Assembly (NCBI GenBank): GCA_009760855.2
Contig: WPIO01000047.1
Span: 975,001-1,032,500 of the forward strand
Length of the DNA stretch: 57,500 bases
Source: Cristatella mucedo
Taxonomy: Eukaryota > Bryozoa > Phylactolaemata > Cristatellidae
Reading direction: 5' to 3'
Made by a program: the position numbers and the translations under genes. Below are positions 20,696 to 31,512 of this stretch, one piece after another (within the stretch, counting starts at the first letter, position 1; each line of letters opens with the position of its first letter). Below the pieces are notes generated by a model, which searched no databases, was not told where the DNA came from, and was given only the letters and a program-made list of their open reading frames with translations.

Positions 20696-21682
20696 TTACG
20701 GTTATCAATTCGACATGCTACTATCAGCTTTATCGTTTCTGTTGCTGCCAGGTGAGCAGCCGTCTTGAGATTTGTTTCCAACGTGCTAGTCCACTGGATT
20801 TAGAGGACAGCGAACTATTACAGATATTCAATTTAGTAATTCAAATCACTGAGCTCAGCAGTCTGCTCAGTTTTCAACAATTTGCCCTAGTTCTCAGCAA
20901 TTGACCCCAACTGGGTCGTGGTCCGGTTGGAACAATTGCAGCTTGTCTTCCGGGTGATCGGAGTGGTATACCTTGAAATGCACAGGAGTTCTAATTCCAC
21001 TACCACTAGTACCACTAGTAAACCTGCTTGACATAGTGCAGCACTATGCTCTTGTGAATGTTTCGATAGGAGTTATTGTAGTAAGTCGCTGACTGCTGAA
21101 TTGGGCTCTCTGAATTACTTATCCCACCGGTTGTTGCTAAAGCCGTCTTACTTCACCATCGTTATAAGCACTGGCCACACCCCACCCCTAAAACGACTGC
21201 CGAGCACCTGTGTACCAACGAGGTATGTAAAGGCATTGGTCGATGAAACTCCAGATGGGTGTAATCAGAGCCGCTTTATTCTGAATGCCGCCATCATGGT
21301 TACTTTGCGGAGATGTCAACTTTTTCGAAGCCAGCCGTTTGTCTTCGGCTGCTTACAAGCGCTATTACCAAGTTGCTTCATCACCGTGTCAATGGGAATG
21401 TTCTGTCTAGGAATATATATCAACTGGGCTACTACTTTCTCCCTAGTTTTTTGCTGAGCTAAGATGCTAAGCTTGTGATACTGCGTCCTTAATATGATTG
21501 AGAATGTTTTCAAGGAAAACTTTTACATTTTTCTGTTCCCGTTAGAGCTCGTAGTAAGAAGGAAAGGCAGTGCTCACACGAGCTTTTCAGTTCTAAATAT
21601 GCAACGTCCTTTGGACATGCCTAATTTATGGACTCAATGATGCTGTAACGGAGTCAGTCCGATCTTGCTGTTTGTTTTGTAG
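20696..21682 (+). other. Last ARMC8 intron, remainder
   Basis: No exon or repeat family recognised. A 118-codon open frame at 21,101-21,457 has no supporting context. Confidence 0.5.
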
Positions 21683-21710
21683 AGTCAGGATAGCTTTGCA
21701 GCAATTCTAA
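21683..21710 (+). CDS. ARMC8: ARMC8 last coding exon with stop (VRIALQQF)
   Basis: The acceptor TTTGTTTTGTAG precedes 21,683. Entering in phase 2 from the CA|GTACGT donor, the codons read Q-V-R-I-A-L-Q-Q-F then TAA at 21,708-21,710. Vertebrate ARMC8 ends DKAKMALQQYLA, so the helix and the ALQQ signature fall in place. Only 28 nt are coding, so a gene finder could easily miss it. The two final residues of the vertebrate protein are absent. Confidence 0.88.
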
Positions 21711-22255
21711 GGTATTTAACGACAATGGCCAGTCGAGGTGCTATACCACAGAAGCTCGAGGTCGATCGCTGCAGTTGATCGTCGTGCGAACTTGTCTTGC
21801 TTCTACAGTCACCCCGGTAACCGTGCTGCTGCAAGCTTTGTTGCCAAGTAGTTGCGCCAAATTAATGCATGCTACATCGATTCAGTTACTCTGCCACATT
21901 ATGAGAGTAAGGTCCTCGTATCGCATGCCTAATACCACAGAATGGTGAATTATCATACATATGGGATGCTTGTGCCAAACAGTCACATTGTTTGTGGTTT
22001 CGAGACGGTCTTCGAGGCATTTCGGTGTGGCTCTGGCCATCGGTCAAATGCCTGCAATCGACTTCGCTCATGTGACCGGCATCACCAGCTATGGATCTCA
22101 GGCGACGTTGCTCTAGCGATTGTCACGATCAGTGAAGGCTGAACTGCTGTGGAGCTGCTTACAGTTGCCTAGTTAGGTATTTTTGTAAGCGAGTTGTGGA
22201 TGATGGCATTCACACTGTGATTGTGACTAATTAAAGAGGCTGTCATTTTTTAATT
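21711..22255 (+). other. Probable ARMC8 3' UTR
   Basis: Follows the TAA directly and ends, by inference, shortly after an ATTAAA signal at 22,230. No coding potential is required or seen here. Confidence 0.4.
22230..22235 (+). promoter_or_regulatory. Possible poly(A) signal ATTAAA for ARMC8
   Basis: ATTAAA, the most common variant of AATAAA, lies about 520 bp after the ARMC8 stop and is followed by a T-rich and GT-rich stretch (TTTTTTAATTGTGTTACT). Short hexamers arise by chance, so confidence is limited. Confidence 0.3.
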
Positions 22256-22394
22256 GTGTTACTCCTTTAAACCTGCAGTGCAAACCTATTTACACATTCT
22301 GGTACAGTTATTGGCTTATCAAACCCAATGGCGTCATCACAAATCTCTCTTTTTGCCAAGTTGACTAATTCTCGATTATTGTCTTTTCCGTAAG

Positions 22395-22505
22395 CTTGAG
22401 AAAGTCATCATACAGCCCTTTGTGGAAGCCCTTTGTGGAACTAGCTCCCAGAATCTTAGTGATGTTCGAGGATATGCTGCCGTTTTGGCTGCTAGTGTCC
22501 TCAAG
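22395..22505 (+). CDS. Possible orphan exon, unknown gene
   Basis: A pyrimidine-rich tract ends in CCGTAAG before 22,395 and GTGTCA follows 22,505. The 111 nt between stay open in phase 0 to 0 and encode a helix-like peptide beginning LEKVIIQPFVEALCG and ending GYAAVLAASVLK, reminiscent of HEAT/ARM repeats. The donor is weak and no partner exon with matching phase was found nearby, so it may be chance or part of an unrecognised transcript downstream of ARMC8. Confidence 0.22.
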
Positions 22506-25299
22506 GTGTCATTTGATATGACCAGCCGGGTCTGTGGGTATCTACTTTTGTTCGTCCGTGATGAGTCGTATTTTGTTTTGCCCTGTGGCTCTCATCCTCG
22601 GCACACCACGGGGCTGCGTGGTGCTGTGTGTGTGTAGCAAGGGCAGCAGTGAAATCGCAAATTGCCCACTGCTATTCTACGGGGATTTGACCCGATAATA
22701 TGACGTCGTTTTTGCATACAGACAGCCAGCGTTGTGCTACGGGCACTGTGACCGTGGCAGTAAGTTCAACAGGGTAGCAAATGCCTTTTTATATTTACAT
22801 TAAGTAAACACGTTTTTAGAGATATCTGGTCGGTTTAGAGCTTCTCCGTACTTGTTTTCCCGAACTATCATTCAAACCCTAAATCCTTAACCCCAAATCC
22901 TCAGCCCCAATTCCCAAACTCTAAACTGAAAGATTTAATAATACGTCTTTCTTTAATATAAATATAAACCGATTCTGGTTACCATGTTAGACGTCCAGCT
23001 GTTGGCACCGTTCCTCTTAGCACAAGGTTGGCAGTCTATGCATAATCGAAGTCGCATTTGTTGAGAAAGACGTATACCTGGAGTTGTTCGCCCGTGGAGT
23101 GCTGGACCTGAACAGCATTCGCGACTATATATTTCCACCGGTAATATATATATATATATATATATATCGCGCTGTACTTGTGAGCTGACGGGGATCTTTT
23201 TGAATCGATGCTGCATGCTGGGAACACGTGCGAAGTGAAAAGGAAGCGACAAAGCGTTGCAGAGCAAGAGCTGTGGAAGTGAGGAAGCAAATGTAGGCAG
23301 AGCATAGAGCAGTCAGCTGTGGCCTTGAAGCTGCAGAGAACTTCTCAGCTCAGGGAACGGCGTTCTCAGCGAAGGACCCGAAAGGAAGTGCCAGGCTTTT
23401 ACCTGATTGAATTTGCAGCCGTCGCAGTCACTTGATTAGCGAGCAGCAGGCTAAGCTTTTAACCTGAAAGTCGACGAAGGTCGCACACTCAGATTCTCCA
23501 GCAGTAGCCTGCTGCCAACCAACGCCTAGTAACACGCTCATCTAAGCACGTGCAATCTCATCCACTCTACAGTATGGGCTACCCTCGGTATTAACCTTTT
23601 CTGTGAGTCGCGAAACCGTTAACCTCTTGACACTGATGCTGTCCGAAAAATATCTTCCTTGCCCCTTCTGCTCAATTGTGCATCTGAGTTGCCTCACTCT
23701 TGGAATGGTATGGCATGAGGGTTGCCGATTTTTTGACGCAGCAATGTTCGCCTTTGCCCTGGTGGTGTGTTTACCATGCCGATTGTTCATCATCTAGCAC
23801 AGTAGGACTATTGCACGTCGTGCATATCCATTCTTGGCTAAGACCAATTCTAGCTGCTATGAATGAAAGCACAGATCCGCAGACCAAGTTGCTCAACCGT
23901 TCTCGTTCAGTGATCCTTGTGGCGATCTTGCAGGTAATTTTTTCAGCTTCTCTGTGAGCAAGCCTTGGGTCTTTGGTCTCCCTCAATTAACCAATAACCG
24001 ACCCACATTTAAGCCTGCTCCTGCTACACCTCATCTCTAATATTATCTCCCTAGTGGAAGAAGACTTGTGGCCCTCGAGACGCCATGCCACGTATTCTTC
24101 TTCTGAGATGTCTAGATTTGATGCTGCTATCCATAAATTTACACTAACATTTGTTCTTAGTCTCTTTTGTCAACCCCTTGAAGAGACCACTTTAGATCAC
24201 TAATTAAGCAAAATTTTTGAAATTAAATGACAAAATGACGAGCTTTAGTTCTTCAAGGGCGTTACATGCAAACGAATTATTAGTTGTTGCAGCTTAAATG
24301 GCAGCATCGTACAGCGATGCAGCACAACTTTTCGTCGGCCTCGACGACGCCGCCGATTTCCCTTTTGGGTACCGGTACTCTCACAGACTGCGGCCACCAA
24401 GATCCAGTTGTCGAAAGTGACCGGAAGCTTTTCGTGTGCACAGTGGAAGCTGCCCACTGGAGAAATGTCGCCGCGTTTGCAGAGAACGAGGCTGAGCTGC
24501 CTGCCGCCTGCCTGCGCTAGCGCTCTGTGTCCTGGTGCAGAAGTGATAGCAAGAGCAGGCAGGCTCTCCGAGGGTAGCAGCGCTCCCAGCAAGCAGCTCT
24601 CCGCTCCTCGGATCACTAATGAATTCATGGAAGAGCAGAGTGCAGCGCCGCGCTTAATCGGGTGCCGTCGGCTTTCGACCAGAGATCGGCATGCAGGCCG
24701 CCATGATGCTACTGCATCCGATTGCCCTGCTCCTGGCTTTGATCCAACGAGTCTCGTCCAGCTGGTCTGGCCAACGCCAGCAAATAGCTGCCATGCTGCG
24801 GCCGCTCCGCGGCGCTCGGTGGAGTTCGTTGCTGTCGGTCGATTCGCCGCGGCCGCGCCTTCGTACGGCGACTAGCGTCGTCATCACGCTCCCTGACTTT
24901 GCTAGCAAACGTGGAAGCGCCTTCGTACGGGCCTTTTTGGCAATTTCAAGTAGTCTCTCGTCTCGTGTTCGCCTAAACGTGCTTTGGCCTACGAGCGCCT
25001 CGTTACGTGAACGACATACAGCATTTGGGAAGCAAGTAGCCTGCAGCAAGTTTCAGGGGAATCGAAATGCCAGCCCGTCTAGGAGCTCGGCGATGAAATG
25101 CAGTCCTTGAATTCCCGTGCCAGAAGCTGGCAGGCAGTACATTTGTTTCATCTTGACGAATGCCATTACGTGCTAACTGTCGAATAATACAGCGAAGCGA
25201 ATCCTGATGTACTTAATAAATGCACGCACATGCTTGAACTGCAAACGCATGCCGATCAGCAATCGTTGCGTCTATCTAAGGGAAAAGGTGCTTGCATTT
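22506..25299. other. Spacer between genes; composition switches at about 24.3 kb
   Basis: 22.5-24.2 kb is AT-rich with a (TA)n run at 23,143-23,166 and no recognised gene. 24.3-25.1 kb is GC-rich and has overlapping open frames on both strands (up to 155 codons), which is what GC-rich, stop-poor DNA produces by chance; none shows a known motif. Confidence 0.45.
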
Positions 25300-25412
25300 C
25301 GCGAACCGCATTTAAAAAGAAACTAAAAACGCATCTATTTATGACAGCGTGTAGTGGGTCCCTGTGATTCGTACTTTAGGTGCTTTCGCATGCTGTCTCT
25401 GTGCAAGCCATA
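25300..25412 (+). mobile_element. LINE family C 3' fragment
   Basis: AAAAAGAAACTAAAAACGCA then CTATTTATGACAGCGTGTAG and GGGTCCCTGTGATTCGT match the RT C-terminal end and 3' UTR start of the 56.6 kb copy. The rest of the UTR is cut off where the family A LINE begins. Confidence 0.65.
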
Positions 25413-28400
25413 CAAACCATGTCGGTGTTAAGCAAGAGAGTTTTGTATAGAGCACTCACAGCCTAAGCGGCTTTCGGTACGCATTCGGTAGCCAACAGGC
25501 TTCATCTCACGAAACAAAGAGAAAGTGGAAAGCATAGCAGAGTCAGGAGAGCAGTTGAAGTAGTGAGTAGCATGGAAGTAGCAGCTCAGGCCCGCTGGAA
25601 AGGATGGGCTATAGTCGGCAGCAGGAAAGTAGTCGTTTCGTAAGAATTGTGGAAGCGAGTCCCACAGTCTAGGACCTGCAGAGCTAGGGCTCATATCGCC
25701 AACGGTCTTTAAGCAGAGGAATGGAACAGCTAGTTTATTGTCCATACATGACCTGAGGGCACGAGGAGGCTGAAACTGGTGCAGCATTTCAGATAGGTAT
25801 GAAAGAGCCAAGCCGGGCGGGCCTTGTGGGTCAGCTTAAGAACTTTTCTCTGTATACGTCGATCAACCGGGAGCCACCCTAGCTCTTTTAGCAAAGGCGG
25901 CACGTGGTCGAACCGCTGGGATTTGCAAACTAGCCTCGTAGTCACATTTATAGCCACATGCAGTGGCCTAGTTGCCTTTTTTGGTAGCCCAGCCAAAAAG
26001 GAATTACAATTATAAAGCCGAGACACATCTTAGGAGCCAGTTACATTTTTTGCAAGCCGCTATGGAAGACAGCTCCTCATCTTAGATTTGGATTGGACTT
26101 GATGGGTAGCTGTAGAAGCGGCCGTCCGAATGAAGCTTTTAAAAATGAGGCAGCTGTTGAAAAGACACCTAAATTTCGAGCACGTGATGATGGTCGTACA
26201 ACAGCATCGTCTTTTAGAAAAGCAAAGCCTTCTAATCCAGCCACGCGCTTAGAGTGTCCTGTGAGTATTTTTGTTCAGTTCTATCGTCGTTTATTCTTAA
26301 GAAATTTTCCGACATCCAGGATTGAATTTCGGCAAGGCAAGCATTAAGTTTTTAGTTGCTGCAGCGGATTACAGCGGTTTAAATGACAAATACAGCTGAG
26401 TATTGTCAGCATATTAGTGATATTCAATTCCATGGGCCTCAATCAATTTTCGCTGAGGTTGAGTATACATGAAAAACAGCAAGGGACCGAGAACGGACCC
26501 TTGAGCGACTCCACAGGTGAGTGGTGTCATAGGTGAGACCTGACCCCCTCGCATGACACGGATTGAATACGATCAGGCAAGTACGATTTAAGCAACGCCA
26601 GTGCCTCCTCTGCCAAACCGATCATTGTTCTCAATCGTTCAAGTAGGACTTCGTGGTCAATGGTATCGAAGGCAGCTGATAGATCGAGCAGAGATAGGGC
26701 AGTGACATTCCCGTCATCGTTGCCACATAGAATGTCCTTGTTAACACTGGAAGAGAGCAGTTTTAGTGGAGTGCTGCCTCTTGAACCCTGATTGCAATTT
26801 TTCTGACATTTCATTCTTTTTAATATGTGCTACCAGCTGCTTAGCAACAATTCTTTCAATAATCTTCGACAAAAAAGAAGGGTAACTGGGCAATAGCTTG
26901 CAAGGACCTCTGTATCTAATCCAGGCTTTTTAGATATCGGTCCAACGATTGCCGATTTGACGGACTTGGATACGACCCCTTTTTCCAAAGAAGCAACAAC
27001 CGTGCTTGAGGCTTCCAGTTGGTGCAGAACTCTACAGCCAGGCTTGTGTGCCGTGAACGTCGCAGTTGCCACATTACATCACTCCTCACCGATCTGCACT
27101 GGGTCTCCACAAAGCAGTGTATCGACTTCGTGGCTTTGTCGTTCAATTTAACGTCCAATTTAACAATTTCATTTAACAATCTTGTTATGGCAGGGCTAAG
27201 TTGGTCTGCCAATGAAGACCAGAGGTGATTGTATAGGGTCTTCGGGAACGAGCTCTGTTTACTAGACCTTGTTAAGGTAGCCACATCGTACGCAGAAACC
27301 TCGGCACATCTTATAAGGAAGGTCACGGATTGCGATTCCGCAATCGCTTTACTCGGAGGGGACTTTATAGAGGCATGAGTGTTCACATTTTTTTAGTAAA
27401 GAAGGCTGAAAACTTTTCGGCTGAGCTGCTAATGTCTGGGTAGTCAGACCTCTCAGCATTGGCCACTAAATTGTTTACCCTCTTTTAAAACTGTTTTGGG
27501 TCTGACTGGCAGGACTTCAGTTTTCGAGTAAAAAAAAGAAGCACTGGCCTTTTGACGCTTCCCGGTGTAAACTCGAAGTATGTCTTTGAAATTGACTAGA
27601 TCTGCATCAGACCTCGATTTCTTAAAACGACGTTCAAGCCTGCGCTTAACTCGGTGCATCTTTTGAAGTTTTTTTTTGAAGTTTTGAAAAGAATCTTCAC
27701 GACTAGAATACGGATAGAATGAACGGGAGCATGCTTGTCAAGAGCACTCCTAAGTGTCATGCCCACTGCATCAGTGAAGGCATCGAGGCTGTCGGTCGAG
27801 TCTGGGTGTAGATCATGAAGACCTGCATCGCACACAGATTAAAAAAAATTGTCTCGGTCAGTGCTTTTTAAGTTAGGTTGCTGGACAAGTTCAACATTAT
27901 CGAGTACGTTCAACCAGCAGGAACAGTAAACGAGAACGAGCAATGATACGAGATAGTTAGCAGGCACACCACAAGGTCGAGTGAGGCAGACATCCTTAGT
28001 GATCGCAGATCTTGGATATGGCCACCGACGTGGGTGGTATGATTAACGTGTTAGACCGAACCAAAACTCTCCAGAGAGTCAAGAAATGAGCCGATCTGGC
28101 TGTTGCTAGGGTTGTTAACGTAAACATTGAAGTCTCCAACAATCAGCAACGGCCTGCCATACACAAATACTTTAGCGAGGAACTCCGAAAACTCCTCTAT
28201 GAACAAGTTTAGACAGCCAGCAGGAGGTCGGTATATAAAAGCAGCGAGAGGCACTGTCTTCGATGAAAACCTGATTGCAACTGATTCAAATGATGGCCCG
28301 TACAAAAAACTGCATATCTTATAGCCAAACGGTTCACGATTAACAATTGCCCCCCCCCTGCTAGCAACATCAATTATCAGGATGGATGGACAGATAGAAT

Positions 28401-28543
28401 GAGAACCAGGGTGGGGTTGTCTCAGATATACAGGTACTGGAACGAGGCGTCATCCAAGTTTTGGTAAGCAGTAATTCATCTAGCTTCTCCTAGACAGCCT
28501 GATTGGGGATAAGTAGCCCCTTGATTTTTAGCGAGCCCTGACC
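25413..28543 (-). mobile_element. L2/CR1-like LINE family A, long copy 2 (degenerate)
   Basis: On the minus strand, from 28.5 kb down: endonuclease (VAIRFSSKT, YRPPAGCLN, LLIVGDFNVYVNN), the domain between endonuclease and RT, RT (LSLLDLSAAFDTIDHEVL near 26.7 kb, followed by decayed GVPQGS and catalytic blocks), the RT C-terminal domain (NSFLAGLPKKATRP, LKELGWLPVDRRIQRK) and the 3' segment ending near 25.41 kb (SSAGPRLWDSLPQFL). The 5' end is truncated at about 28,543 relative to copy 1, within the start of the endonuclease. Frames are broken throughout. A foreign fragment sits at 27,005-27,165. It joins copy 1 and the short 3' fragments into one family. Confidence 0.85.
27005..27165 (+). mobile_element. 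Nested LINE C-terminal RT fragment inside family A copy 2
   Basis: The plus strand encodes VQNSTARLVCRERRSCHIT, then LLTDLHWVSTKQCIDFVAL, the standard L2/CR1 RT C-terminal signature (QNAAARLV..R.SDHITPLL..LHWLPV..RIDFK). It runs opposite to the host LINE and interrupts its homology with copy 1, so it was inserted or transferred later. Confidence 0.78.
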
Positions 28544-28690
28544 ATTTTATTCTTGTTGTTCATTGAGCATGCTAGCTACCACTAACCGTTCGATCGTGCT
28601 TCCTTTGCAGGAAATTTAAAGTGCCCAGAAAGATATTGTGTTCTCCGAGGGCGCTATATCGAGAGCATTATTATTATTAATATTATCCAG
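28544..28690 (+). mobile_element. LINE family C 3' tail
   Basis: The 3' UTR end, GGAAATTTAAAGTGCCCAGA, the stem-loop with GTTCTCCGAGGGCGCTATAT and an (ATT)n tail. It abuts the 5' truncation point of the family A LINE. Confidence 0.75.
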
Positions 28691-29149
28691 GTCGTGGGAT
28701 TTAGTTCGGTGCCTAGAAATTCTGTATTGCCGGCTCCGAGCGGGTGAAATTTCGTTGTCGTCGGCGGCGGCGGCGGCGAGGCTCTTTTGCTGCAATAAAC
28801 AGGGTGCTGTAAATGCGGCTGCTGAATCAGCGTTCCTCCCTCCACGTTCCCTTAGTGTACGGCGATAATGTAGAGCCTGAGGCCTTTACTGCTGTTCAGC
28901 TTGCGCCACAGGCCGCCAGGTGGCGCATCAATTCCAAACGGGTGTCCTGTTCAAGAGTGACCTTTCACAAGACGACCGCACACGCCAGCTTCAGAGTCAA
29001 GTCTGCCTAGATTCACCTGCCGAGCATTGCAGCAATTCAGGCCAGCTGAGGTAAGTGTACCACGTATCTACAGTTGATTCATGTTGTTGCACTCGTGTCA
29101 TCCCGTATCGACGTCAGTAACTCAGCACTAGCAGGTCGTCCTGCCTGTG
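28691..29149. other. GC-rich spacer, nothing recognised
   Basis: Contains a short (CGG)n run near 28,762. No convincing exon, RNA gene or repeat family. Confidence 0.45.
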
Positions 29150-29692
29150 CAGTAAGGGGCTTACGGTCGGTGCAAAACGCAGCAGCTAACCTATCTTGCC
29201 TGCCGTGAAGAACGCTATCGCCAAATTGTAGCTGACTACTCGCGCTGGCTTCCGATCGAGCAGCGCATCGACTTCGAGGTTGTGTCCTTCAATTTTGGGT
29301 CTCTATTCTCTTGCTCAGGCTTACACGTACGAACTACTACTCAAGCAGGCCAGGTATAGTATCAACCAAGCTTACGACTCAAGTGGTTTAACTGTGCCTC
29401 GAACCAGCCTCAAGTCCTTTGGCTGTCAAAGCCTCGAACTCGCTCTCGACTGACGTCACGACCTCCTTCGACTTGATAACATCTAAAAAGAAGCTAAAAG
29501 CCGAGAAGCCTTTCCTCTCAGCATTTGCTCTGGGTTCTTGTGAATTGTCCTTAGTGGGATTATGCATGCTGAGGCTGTGCATTTCACACCTTACCATCTT
29601 GACTTGGCTACTTTACAGAAAATGTGAAGTGCCTCGAGATAGATTCGGTTCTCCGAGGGCACGGTACAAATATCACAGCATTATTATTGATG
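29150..29692 (+). mobile_element. LINE family C-like 3' end
   Basis: Begins with decayed RT C-terminal codons (SVQNAAANLSCL, then a degraded LPIEQRIDFEV region near 29.26 kb), continues with a Lys-rich end (SKKKLKAEK) and a 3' UTR, and closes with the stem-loop (GAAGTGCCTCGAGATAGATT, GGTTCTCCGAGGGCACGGTA) and a short ATT tail. It is an older copy than those at 15.7 and 56.6 kb. Confidence 0.7.
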
Positions 29693-30925
29693 AGCGGTCC
29701 GCTACAATATCACTCAAGGGCCCTGGATGGCTGTATGTCGGCGTGGCCATGTGTGTGCGGCGGTCGCAAGGTGAGCAGCCATTGCAAAATTTTCAACTAT
29801 CGAAGGCGAAGGTCAGTGGCGGGAGACTGAGTAAAGAAAGGATTTCTGCTCGGGCGTGCAGCGAGCCCGCGCGAAGAGATACCGCGCCAGCCGACCTTTA
29901 GAACCGCTCTCTAGTGCGCCTCCCTCTCCGGCTCCGTCGGGACCCTTCGCACGTACTCGCGCTCGGCAGCGGAACGGAGCGCCCTTAGAGGAAGCGAGGT
30001 TAAACGAGGTCGTGTGTATTATTCAATGTGTGGAACAATCCAAGTGAAAAATAAACTCGGTGAAGGACAACAAGGTACAAAATGATGCGCAACATCAACA
30101 AGCATCGCTTCGCTCTAAGCCTATTGCATATTTCTCTGCGCGGTTTCGCCCCGGCGAGTCTTGCTTTAGATTTCGCCGCGTGCAATGTGCAGAAACACAG
30201 AAAAAACAGATCATCTCGCTAACGACGGCCACACCCTACAACGCGTGTGGGCGACGATTGACCCGGGCGGCGGCGGCGGCGGTGGCGGCGGCGGCGGCGG
30301 CGGCGGCGGCAAAGCCTGCGGCTCCTGGGCCGCGAAGTCGCTTCTCGGCTTCTCGGCGCGCGAGGGCGTAGGATGAAAGCTGGCCGGTAGGGGGTGGGGC
30401 GGGGCGGGAATACGAGCAGCTGCGGGAGATGCCGCTCCTGAACGGACGAGCGAGTGCCGACTCGCCGCCACCGGCAAGGCGCACAGGCACGACGGCGTCT
30501 CTCGCGGGCCTCTTCTCCTCAGAAGACTGGCGCGGTCCGTCACTTTCGCAGCCTCCGCGCAGCGATCGGGCGGGCGAACGCCCCAATGTGCCGCCGCGCG
30601 CCGCCGCCGCCGTTTCGTCGAAGTTGCGGCGCTTCCGGCGACTGTTCAGCGCTGCCGAGAGACGGGCGCCGGCGAAAACGTTCGCTAGGCGCCACGCGGG
30701 CGAGCCGCCCCGAGCCCCGACGCTCGCGGACGACGCGGACATTCCATCCGCCGACGGCAACACCGGACCAGGACCGGGAGATTGGGGGCGCGTCTGGCAG
30801 CTGCGGCGTCGGCGGCCGGCGGCGGAGCGGACGCAAGGGAATACGCCGCCGCCGCCGCTGCGGCGCCGCGACGCAATTTCGTCACTTTATCGCTGGCCAG
30901 TGCGAGCTCGGCTTTTCGCGTCGAG
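29693..30925. other. GC-rich region 3' of the Elk stop codon
   Basis: Probably contains the Elk 3' UTR nearest 30,925, but no poly(A) signal can be picked confidently on the minus strand. Overlapping open frames on both strands reflect GC-rich triplet-repeat sequence, including the CGG run at 30,262-30,310. Confidence 0.4.
30262..30310. repeat. (CGG/GGC)n triplet repeat
   Basis: About 16 GGC-type triplets with one GGT interruption. Reading frames across it give poly-Gly, poly-Ala or, on the other strand, poly-Pro, none with gene support. Confidence 0.9.
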
Positions 30926-31512
30926 TCACGGAATGAGCGACGACGTCTCGTTGCAGCATTCGTCGCTCAGATCGCTCAGCTCGACCACCACGTGCCTGCT
31001 GCCGCCGCCGCTGCTCGCTTCGCCGTTCATGCAGACGTAGGCGTCCTTGGCCTGCTTGAAGTCGTTATCCAGCAGCGCGTGCGAACTGAGGTGGTAGCTC
31101 GAGTCGCCGGGCGTGAGCGACTCTGTCTCGGTGTCGTACGGCGACACGGACAGCGTCCTCTCACCGCCCGCGGCCGCCGCGTCGGACTCGCGAGCGCCGA
31201 TGCCGATGCCGCCGCGCGGCTCGCAGCGCGCTGGAATGGACAGCAGGCTGAGGCTGACGCCGCCGCCGCCGTCCAGGGCCGCTTTCTCGGCGGCCGCGGG
31301 ATGCGGATGAGCGGCCCGCGGCGCCGCCGCCGCGGTCGGCGCCGCCGCGGTGCCGGCGGCCAGAGCCGTCTGCAGCCAGCCGGCCATCTTGGCGACCTCA
31401 GTCTGCAGGCCGTCCAACCTGTCGTTGACGCTAGCTACGCTCAGCTTGAGAGCGAACATGTCCTGCCGCAGCTCGCCGACGCACTCCTGCAGGGCGGCGT
31501 TCGGCTTGCGCC
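30926..31512 (-). CDS. Elk: Elk last exon: C-terminal coiled coil and tail
   Basis: Acceptor CTCTGCTTTTCAG, phase 1 entry, stop at 30,926-30,928; 587 nt. The start, KPNAALQECVGELRQDMFAL then SVASVNDRLDGLQTEVAKMA, has heptad-like spacing and resembles the distal coiled coil of KCNH channels that aids tetramer assembly. Then come an Ala/Pro-rich low-complexity stretch and an acidic Ser-rich end (DTETESLTPGDSS, VVVELSDLSDE, ending ETSSLIP). I do not recognise the tail. The frame, phase and position support this as the last exon, but its link to the CNBHD exon is unresolved. Confidence 0.68.

Larger units (their letters stand above)
4709..22255 (+). other. ARMC8: ARMC8 gene, 3' half: armadillo-repeat subunit of the CTLH/GID E3 ligase
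   Basis: Nine exons with consensus splice borders and matching phases join into about 387 codons that follow the C-terminal part of vertebrate ARMC8 (about 670 aa) with long identical blocks: [47 protein letters not shown] and a terminal ALQQ. ARMC8 is an all-helical armadillo solenoid in the CTLH (GID) ubiquitin ligase, where it corresponds to yeast Gid5 and helps recruit the substrate receptor; it also influences HRS and alpha-catenin turnover in vertebrates. The N-terminal repeats are encoded before the window. Introns run from about 170 bp to 3.7 kb and contain many transposon fragments. Convergent with the Elk channel gene. The 3' end at 22,255 is a guess from a poly(A) signal. Confidence 0.93.

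Noticed and set aside
24408-25110. Three overlapping open frames of 131-155 codons on both strands
   Set aside because: No motif, no codon preference in favour of one frame, and no splice context; expected in GC-rich sequence.
30211-30763. Poly-Pro, poly-Ala and poly-Gly frames up to 175 codons
   Set aside because: Caused by CGG triplet repeat and stop-poor GC-rich sequence; frames overlap on both strands without motif or splice support.
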